A stretch of 59,180 bases of DNA from Candidatus Colinaster equi. Lineage in GTDB: Bacteria; Bacillota; Clostridia; Lachnospirales; Lachnospiraceae. Both the position numbers and the translations under genes were made by a program. The stretch lies in NCBI GenBank assembly GCA_018064425.1, contig JAGHVF010000049.1, forward strand, positions 1 through 59,180. The letters are read 5' to 3'. The notes under the pieces are model-generated. The model made no database searches. It had not been told where the DNA came from and was given only the letters and a program-made list of their open reading frames with translations. Positions 54,230-59,180 of this stretch are shown in pieces. Each line of letters opens with the position of its first letter. The first letter of the stretch is position 1.

Positions 54230-54619
54230 ATGAGTAGTTTTAGTAATACAATAGAAACATTGCTTAAGAATGTAGATAGTGTTTTGTCGACAAAGACTGT
54301 GGTTGGCGACGCAAAGCATATAGGAGACACGGTCATTGTACCGCTTGTAGATGTGTCATTCGGTATTGCGGCCGGGGGTAGCAGCAAGGATAGCAAGAAT
54401 GGTGCAGGCGGCGGTATTACGGGGAAGATGAGTCCAAGCGCCGTTTTGGTTATTAAGGATGGTGCAACAAAGCTTGTGAGTGTAAAGAATCAGGATACAT
54501 TGTCCAAAATCGTTGATATGGTTCCGGATGTGATTGATAAATTCACGGCAAAGAAAGCAGATATGCCTACAGATGAGGTGGCAAAAGATATTGCATTCGG
54601 AGATGAAGGTATAGAATAG
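54230..54619 (+). CDS. ytfJ: YtfJ/GerW family sporulation protein
   Basis: The 129-residue protein has the family features: N-terminal helix (IETLLKNVDSVLSTKTVVGD in outline), IPLVDVSFG-like block (here VPLVDVSFGIAAGG), a Gly/Ser-rich segment and AVLVIKDGATKLV. In Bacillus the family is needed for normal spore germination. GAAAGAGG precedes the start. It follows DUF2953 after 14 bases, as in many clostridia. Presence suggests a spore-forming ancestry but does not prove that this organism sporulates. Confidence 0.9.
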   Translation: MSSFSNTIETLLKNVDSVLSTKTVVGDAKHIGDTVIVPLVDVSFGIAAGGSSKDSKNGAGGGITGKMSPSAVLVIKDGATKLVSVKNQDTLSKIVDMVPDVIDKFTAKKADMPTDEVAKDIAFGDEGIE

Positions 54620-54642
54620 TCGTATTTGGGGAAAGGGGCTAT

Positions 54643-55194
54643 ATGCACGAGGAAAATGTAAAGGATATCTTAGCAGATTCATATAATCCGACATATGATG
54701 AACTGATGGAAGTAAAAAGATGGCTTTTTGAAGAACATAATAAGGTTCTTGAGCAGAAAGCGGAGCAACAGCGCATATATGAGAAGTTCATTCTGGAGAA
54801 GACTGCGTTTAATGAAGATATGAAACGCTTGAATTCGAAAGTACTTTCAGAAAGAAAACGCCTGAAAGATGATTCGGTGTTTTTTGATAAGAAGATGCAA
54901 ATATTGCAGAATGGTTTTATGCAGTTGGATCTCGACAGAAAGCGACTTGAGAGAGAAAAAAAAGAGTTTGAGAGTTTGAAGAACTCTCAAAGTGCATCTG
55001 CGAGTGCGTTTGGCTCGTATGAGGGAACGGATGCATCTTTGTTTTTCAGAGGTGTTCGCAATCCGTTGGCATTGCGAAAAAGATACAGAGATTTGCTTAA
55101 AATATTCCATCCGGATAATATGAGCGGAGATGAAGGAATTGTGAAAGCAATAAATGATGAATATGAACGCTTAAAGAAACAAGAAATTGTTTAA
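54643..55194 (+). CDS. J-domain protein with N-terminal coiled coil
   Basis: The 183-residue protein has a long N-terminal helical region rich in Glu, Lys and Gln (about 15-115) and a C-terminal J-domain (about 138-183) with the HPD motif in LLKIFHPDNMSGDEG. J-domains stimulate DnaK ATPase, so it is a likely cochaperone for an unknown client. Placement of the J-domain at the C-terminus is the reverse of DnaJ. It is 23 bases after ytfJ and 11 bases before the AP2-like gene. Confidence 0.85.
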   Translation: MHEENVKDILADSYNPTYDELMEVKRWLFEEHNKVLEQKAEQQRIYEKFILEKTAFNEDMKRLNSKVLSERKRLKDDSVFFDKKMQILQNGFMQLDLDRKRLEREKKEFESLKNSQSASASAFGSYEGTDASLFFRGVRNPLALRKRYRDLLKIFHPDNMSGDEGIVKAINDEYERLKKQEIV

Positions 55195-55205
55195 TCATTA
55201 AATGT

Positions 55206-56018
55206 ATGATAAATAGTGAACAGGTATCGCTTCCCGGCGTATATCGTGCTGTTAAGAAAAATGGGGAAGTGTATTACAGAGCATCTTTCAATTACAAATG
55301 TAAACATATATCTTTAGGAAGCTTTGACGATGAGGAGACCGCACACAGAGTTTACAGATTCGCACAGCTTACTGTTTCGACACCCACTTTGCGTCTTGAA
55401 GACTATTCGCCGGATAATTTAATATCCTTTGAAAAATGGGTGGTCATTATTAATTTCCGAGATAATAATATTTATTTTTCAAATCCGATTTATGTCAGAG
55501 CAAATTATTTTTCATACTATTTAAGTTTACATGAAGAGTTGAAGTTCTCGATTGATGATTTGTTCTATTATTCTTCTCATAAGATTATGAGAAGAGGCGG
55601 ACATTTGTTTGTTGCGGATTATGGAATGCAAGTATCCATTGTCAGTAGATATGGTATAAAGAGTCATGCGGTTGAAGAGCGTGATTATCGTTTTATTAAC
55701 GGAGACAAATGGGATTATAGATATGAGAATATTGAAGTGTTCAATGAGTATCACGGTGTATCTTTTGTGAAATATCGCGGTAAACCCGGTTACAAAGCTG
55801 TTGTTCATGTTGTGGGAGATTATGTGATAGGACATTATCATACGGCTATTGAAGCGGCGATTGCTGTTAATAAAGCAATAGATGTTCTTCATTCCAATGG
55901 AATTAATAAAGCATTCAAAACCAATTTTATTGAGGATATTTCACCATCGGCATATGCGAATATCTATTCGGAACTAAAAATTTCGGAGAAAATTGCAAAA
56001 TTATCAAATATTGAATAA
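55206..56018 (+). CDS. AP2/HNH-like DNA-binding protein
   Basis: The 270-residue protein has an N-terminal AP2-like fold (about 11-57: GVYRAVKKNGEVYYRAS, then LGSFDDEETAHRVY). A central region (about 155-185) resembles the HNH neighbourhood of homing enzymes (YRFINGDKWDYRYENIEVF). A second AP2-like copy follows (about 188-235: GVSFVKYRGKPGYKAVV, then HTAIEAAIAVNKA). The His and Asn residues needed for HNH cleavage are not clear, so it is probably a DNA-binding protein derived from a mobile homing endonuclease. It is at the end of a contiguous run of + strand genes from 48.1 kb and has no signs of being a free-standing intron or intein. Function unknown. Confidence 0.7.
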   Translation: MINSEQVSLPGVYRAVKKNGEVYYRASFNYKCKHISLGSFDDEETAHRVYRFAQLTVSTPTLRLEDYSPDNLISFEKWVVIINFRDNNIYFSNPIYVRANYFSYYLSLHEELKFSIDDLFYYSSHKIMRRGGHLFVADYGMQVSIVSRYGIKSHAVEERDYRFINGDKWDYRYENIEVFNEYHGVSFVKYRGKPGYKAVVHVVGDYVIGHYHTAIEAAIAVNKAIDVLHSNGINKAFKTNFIEDISPSAYANIYSELKISEKIAKLSNIE

Positions 56019-56039
56019 TAAAAAAGTAAGTGATATAAT
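56011..56039 (+). promoter_or_regulatory. Promoter for thrC
   Basis: TTGAAT (56011-56016), a 17-base spacer and consensus TATAAT (56034-56039) preceded by TGA (extended -10) lie 41 bases before thrC. The -35 overlaps the stop codon of the AP2-like gene. Confidence 0.82.
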
Positions 56040-56080
56040 CTTTTTTACTTGACAGAATATGTTTTAAGGAGTGGAGAATT

Positions 56081-57562
56081 ATGGAAATATTGTACAAGAG
56101 TACTCGTGACAGCAGCAAGAAGGTAACTGCTTCACAGGCTATTTTGCAGGGACTTAGTGATGAAGGCGGTTTGTTTTTCCCGGAGAGAATACCGACTTTT
56201 GATAAGAGCTTGAGCGAATTATCCAAAATGGATTACCGCGAAGTTGCATATGAAGTTATGAAGCTCTTTCTTACGGATTTTACGGAAGAGGAACTTAAAA
56301 AGTGTATTAATAATGCATATGATTCGAAATTTGACTGCGAAGAGATTGTTCCTTTGGCAGAGGCTGACGGAGCATACTATATTGAACTTTTCCATGGTTC
56401 CACTATTGCATTTAAAGATATGGCATTGTCAATTTTGCCACATTTGATGACAACAGCCGCAAAGAAAAACAATGTAAAAAATGAGATTGTTATATTAACA
56501 GCGACATCCGGAGATACAGGAAAGGCTGCATTGGCAGGTTTTGATTCCGTTCCGGGAACCAGAATTGTTGTTTTCTATCCAAAGGGCGGTGTAAGCTTTA
56601 TTCAGGAACGCCAGATGGTTACACAGACAGGAAAGAATACTTGTGTTGTGGGAATTAACGGTAATTTTGATGATGCACAGACCGCTGTAAAGAAGATGTT
56701 TGCCGATGAAGCACTTAAGGATGAACTCGCATCTCGCGGATTCCAGTTCTCGTCTGCCAATTCAATTAACATCGGTCGTTTGGTTCCGCAGATTGCTTAC
56801 TATGTTTTTTCATATGCAAAGCTTCTTGCAGAAGGTAAGATTTCAGACGGTGAAAAAATTAATGTAGTTGTTCCTACCGGCAATTTCGGTAATATCCTTG
56901 CAGCTTATATTGCAATGAACATGGGACTTCCTATTAACAAACTCATTTGTGCTTCAAATGAAAATAAAGTGTTATATGATTTCTTTAAAACAGGAACATA
57001 TGATAAAAACAGAGATTTTTCATTAACAAATTCACCATCAATGGATATTCTCATTTCAAGTAATCTTGAGAGACTTATATATGTAATTGCCGGAGAGGAT
57101 GCAAAAAGAAATGCATCATTTATGAAGGATCTTTCCGCAACAGGTAAGTACACTATTGATGATGCAATGAAGTCAAAGTTAGATTGTTTCTACGGCGGAT
57201 ATGCAACACAGGAGCAGACTCTTGAAAGAATTGCAAAATTGTATGATGAAACAGGGTATGTAATCGATACACATACAGGTGTTGCATCGTATGTATATGA
57301 GCAGTATGTAAAAGAGACAAATGATATGACAAAGACTGTGATTGCATCTACAGCAAGTCCGTTCAAATTTGTCGGTAATGTTCTTAAGGCAATCGGACAG
57401 GATTTTGACGGAGATGATTTCGCTAAATGTGACAAATTGTCCGAGGTATCGGGGGTAAGTGTACCAAGGGCTGTTGAAGAGATTAGAAATGCCAAAGTTT
57501 TGCATGATAAGGTAGTTGATATTGATAATATGCAGGATGCAGTAAAGGCGTTCCTTAAATAA
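56081..57562 (+). CDS. thrC: Threonine synthase
   Basis: This PLP enzyme converts O-phosphohomoserine to threonine. The 493-residue length is that of the long class. HGSTIAFKDMALS carries the PLP lysine, and TATSGDTGKAAL, VPTGNFGNILAAY and the C-terminal TASPFKFVGNVL are present. GGAG precedes the start. It uses homoserine derived from the Asd product, but the homoserine dehydrogenase and kinase genes are not in the window. It has its own promoter. Confidence 0.95.
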   Translation: MEILYKSTRDSSKKVTASQAILQGLSDEGGLFFPERIPTFDKSLSELSKMDYREVAYEVMKLFLTDFTEEELKKCINNAYDSKFDCEEIVPLAEADGAYYIELFHGSTIAFKDMALSILPHLMTTAAKKNNVKNEIVILTATSGDTGKAALAGFDSVPGTRIVVFYPKGGVSFIQERQMVTQTGKNTCVVGINGNFDDAQTAVKKMFADEALKDELASRGFQFSSANSINIGRLVPQIAYYVFSYAKLLAEGKISDGEKINVVVPTGNFGNILAAYIAMNMGLPINKLICASNENKVLYDFFKTGTYDKNRDFSLTNSPSMDILISSNLERLIYVIAGEDAKRNASFMKDLSATGKYTIDDAMKSKLDCFYGGYATQEQTLERIAKLYDETGYVIDTHTGVASYVYEQYVKETNDMTKTVIASTASPFKFVGNVLKAIGQDFDGDDFAKCDKLSEVSGVSVPRAVEEIRNAKVLHDKVVDIDNMQDAVKAFLK

Positions 57563-57618
57563 AATATTGGTTGGGGTAACCGGGGTATATGTTTTGACAT
57601 TTTGTCGAGGGAAAAAGG

Positions 57619-58956
57619 ATGGAGAAAAGAAAGATTTTGCTTGTTAACGGTTGTGGGGACGGTTGCGAGCAAACATATGACTTCCTTGATAAATATTATG
57701 ATGTTTCCAGATGTACATCTAATGAACTTGGAAGTTATGACAAGAAAGCTGATGTTGTTTTGTATTGCGTAAACGGCAAGCAAAAAGAGTGTTCGGCCGG
57801 TATCAATTTGTTAAATGGGAATGAGTATCTGAAAGATACGCCGTTTGTAGTTGCCGTAAATGATTACAATGAAAATGTAGAGGTATTTTGCCTTGAAACC
57901 GGGGCAAGTGATTATCTTGTGAAGGATAAGGGCGAAAAGGTATTTTGTTCAAGGATAGATAAGGTACTTTTTGCTCTGGATAATACCAACAGATTGATAA
58001 AGTATGCCAACAGGGATGCGCTTACGGGATTCTATAACAGAAATTACATTGAAAATTTTATAAAAAGCATTTCTCAGAAGAATTCATATGAAGCCGCATT
58101 TATGTTGTTGGATCTTGACAATTTTAAGGCTGTAAATGATACATACGGTCATTCAGTCGGCGATGAAGTGCTGGTAAGATTTGCGGAAGCGATTAAAGCG
58201 GAACTTGCAGAAGAAGTGCTTACATGCAGACTTGGCGGTGATGAGTTTGTTCTGTTTATTCCGGGTGATGTTTCTAAAGACAGTATTGCGGTTACCGCAC
58301 GACGAATACTTAGCAGCGTTGATGAGGCACTTTCGGAAATTGTTAAAGAGTATAGGCATGTTTCGGTCTCTATCGGTATTGCCAGATATCCCGAAGATGG
58401 AGTAAGTTTTGATAAGTTATATATGAATGCCGATAAGGCATTATACTATGTTAAGCAGAACGGTAAGAGAGGATTCCATTTCTTCGGCGATCAGGTTGAT
58501 TATATGATTACCGGACGCGGTGAGAAAAATGTCATTGATATTGATGAATTGAAGCAATATATTAATGAGACTCAAAGGGCAACGGGGGCTTATTCGGTTC
58601 ATTATGACGGATTTAAACGTATATATCAATTTGTATCAAGATGTATTGAGAGAACCAAACAGGATGTTCAGATTTTGATATATACATTGCAGACCAAAGA
58701 AGGCACTTTCTTAACTAATGAGGAACGAACGGAAGCGTTAGATGAGTTGAATAAGTGCATCAGTAAGGTGTTGAGACGAGGCGACGTTGCAACAAAATAC
58801 GGTGATACGCAGTATGTTGTAATTTTGATGGATACTAATTCGACAAACGGAAAACTTGTTGCAAAACGAGTTATGGATAGTTGGCGAAAAAGATGCACCA
58901 ATGAAGATGTATACTTGGAATACAGTATTGATTGTGTTGCAAATGAATATGAATAA
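57619..58956 (+). CDS. Pseudo-receiver/GGDEF diguanylate cyclase with degenerate second GGDEF
   Basis: The 445-residue protein has an N-terminal receiver-like domain (about 3-120), a GGDEF domain (about 130-295) and a C-terminal domain (about 305-440) that looks like a degenerate GGDEF (YGDTQYVVIL in place of GGDEF). In the receiver, the phospho-acceptor Asp is Cys50 (DVVLYCVNG) while the conserved Lys102 is kept, so it cannot be controlled by Asp phosphorylation. The catalytic GGDEF motif is exact at 206-210 (LGGDEFVLF) with DLDNFKAVNDTYGH. There is no RxxD I-site. I infer an active c-di-GMP synthase with unusual input. Confidence 0.9.
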   Translation: MEKRKILLVNGCGDGCEQTYDFLDKYYDVSRCTSNELGSYDKKADVVLYCVNGKQKECSAGINLLNGNEYLKDTPFVVAVNDYNENVEVFCLETGASDYLVKDKGEKVFCSRIDKVLFALDNTNRLIKYANRDALTGFYNRNYIENFIKSISQKNSYEAAFMLLDLDNFKAVNDTYGHSVGDEVLVRFAEAIKAELAEEVLTCRLGGDEFVLFIPGDVSKDSIAVTARRILSSVDEALSEIVKEYRHVSVSIGIARYPEDGVSFDKLYMNADKALYYVKQNGKRGFHFFGDQVDYMITGRGEKNVIDIDELKQYINETQRATGAYSVHYDGFKRIYQFVSRCIERTKQDVQILIYTLQTKEGTFLTNEERTEALDELNKCISKVLRRGDVATKYGDTQYVVILMDTNSTNGKLVAKRVMDSWRKRCTNEDVYLEYSIDCVANEYE

Positions 58957-58959
58957 AAG

Positions 58960-58990
58960 AACGGTACATATCGTTATGATATGTACCGTT
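58960..58990. repeat. 12-bp inverted repeat after the GGDEF gene
   Basis: AACGGTACATAT (58960-58971) and ATATGTACCGTT (58979-58990... 12-mer to 58990) form a strong hairpin with a 7-base loop. Only a short T-run follows on the + strand, so it may be a weak terminator or a protective 3' hairpin. Confidence 0.7.
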
Positions 58991-59003
58991 TCAGACTGTA
59001 GAC

Positions 59004-59044
59004 AAAGTAGCTCCGAAAAACAATCGTTTCCCAGAGCTACTTTT
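59004..59044 (+). terminator. Probable bidirectional terminator near the transposase fragment
   Basis: AAAGTAGCTC (59004-59013) pairs with GAGCTACTTT (59034-59043) and TTTTG follows. It could end the GGDEF transcript and the opposing transposase transcript. Confidence 0.65.
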
Positions 59045-59101
59045 GTTTCAATCTATTATTTTTAGTAAATTCTGATACAAAACAGTCAAAATTACACCTT
59101 A

Positions 59102-59180
59102 TTATACCGTTCTTAGTTCCCAACTTTGCTGCATTTTTGCCAGTTTCTTTAAATTCATGCACGCAAAGGTTAGCGCGACT
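59102..59180 (-). mobile_element. C-terminal tail of a transposase, probably IS1182-type (partial)
   Basis: On the minus strand the frame from the window edge reads VALTFACMNLKKLAKM and ends at a stop (59102-59104). FACMNLKKLA is characteristic of the C-terminus of IS1182-like DDE transposases. Only 25 residues are visible, so family and integrity of the element are uncertain. The sequence between here and 58991 may hold its terminal inverted repeat. Confidence 0.55.

Noticed and set aside
54230-54619. The Gly-rich small protein as a possible exporter cargo
   Set aside because: It matches the YtfJ/GerW family over its length and has no leader with a GG or GA cleavage site.

Overview
The window is an AT-rich, densely coding Firmicutes chromosome segment, most likely from a Lachnospiraceae-type anaerobe. 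This is inferred from purine-rich Shine-Dalgarno sites, several c-di-GMP proteins, a GGGtGRT-family protein beside a NifU-like scaffold, YtfJ/GerW and DUF2953 proteins typical of clostridial sporulators, and Gram-positive wall genes. Nearly all genes are on the + strand. Exceptions are a lipoprotein, a LysR regulator and a transposase fragment at the right edge. No gap without a gene exceeds 300 bases.

Layout. 1-2.7 kb: VanY-like carboxypeptidase, tgt, yajC. 2.8-8.7 kb: leuB, ilvD, ilvB and an L,D-transpeptidase. 8.8-14.7 kb: serC, serA, a DUF1015 protein and a branching-enzyme homologue that has lost its catalytic residues. 14.8-18.7 kb: tRNA-Thr(CGU), trpS, argH, asd. 18.7-26.1 kb: two c-di-GMP proteins flanking a DUF234-type ATPase, a topoisomerase III and a hexapeptide-repeat protein. 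26.2-28.6 kb: NifU-like scaffold, GGGtGRT protein, FdhD-like protein. 28.7-30.4 kb: ilvN and ilvC. 30.5-36.2 kb: STAS protein, lipoprotein, metH, and a second acetolactate synthase pair. 36.2-43.1 kb: a cassette of alarmone synthetase-like protein, short HlyD-like protein, C39 peptidase/ABC exporter, second ABC exporter, MobA-like protein and RsbW-like kinase. 43.1-48.1 kb: ruvA, lysR, leuC, leuD, ruvB, zapA. 48.1-56.0 kb: a tight run of U32 protein, SEDS protein, PBP, small hypothetical, DUF2953, YtfJ, J-domain protein and AP2/HNH-like protein. 56.1-59.2 kb: thrC, a GGDEF protein and a transposase tail.

How the genes work together. Branched-chain amino acid synthesis is almost complete (ilvB/N twice, ilvC, ilvD, leuB, leuC, leuD) but scattered over four loci. 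leuA and the transaminase are absent from the window. Aspartate-family (asd, thrC, metH), serine (serC, serA) and arginine (argH) genes are interspersed.

The best candidate for an undescribed system is the NHLM-like exporter cassette at 36.2-43.1 kb. It has two exporters and a truncated adaptor, is coupled to an alarmone synthetase-like protein and followed by a partner-switch kinase, and shows no recognisable precursor peptide. Other notable items are the catalytically degenerate GlgB homologue, the GGGtGRT/NifU pair, an FdhD homologue without its CxxC motif, a hairpin-bridged Shine-Dalgarno site, a four-codon leader ORF before metH, and a ruvA-ruvB pair split by lysR-leuCD with a likely leaderless ruvB mRNA. 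Family names are from recognition of motifs by eye; no database search was run.
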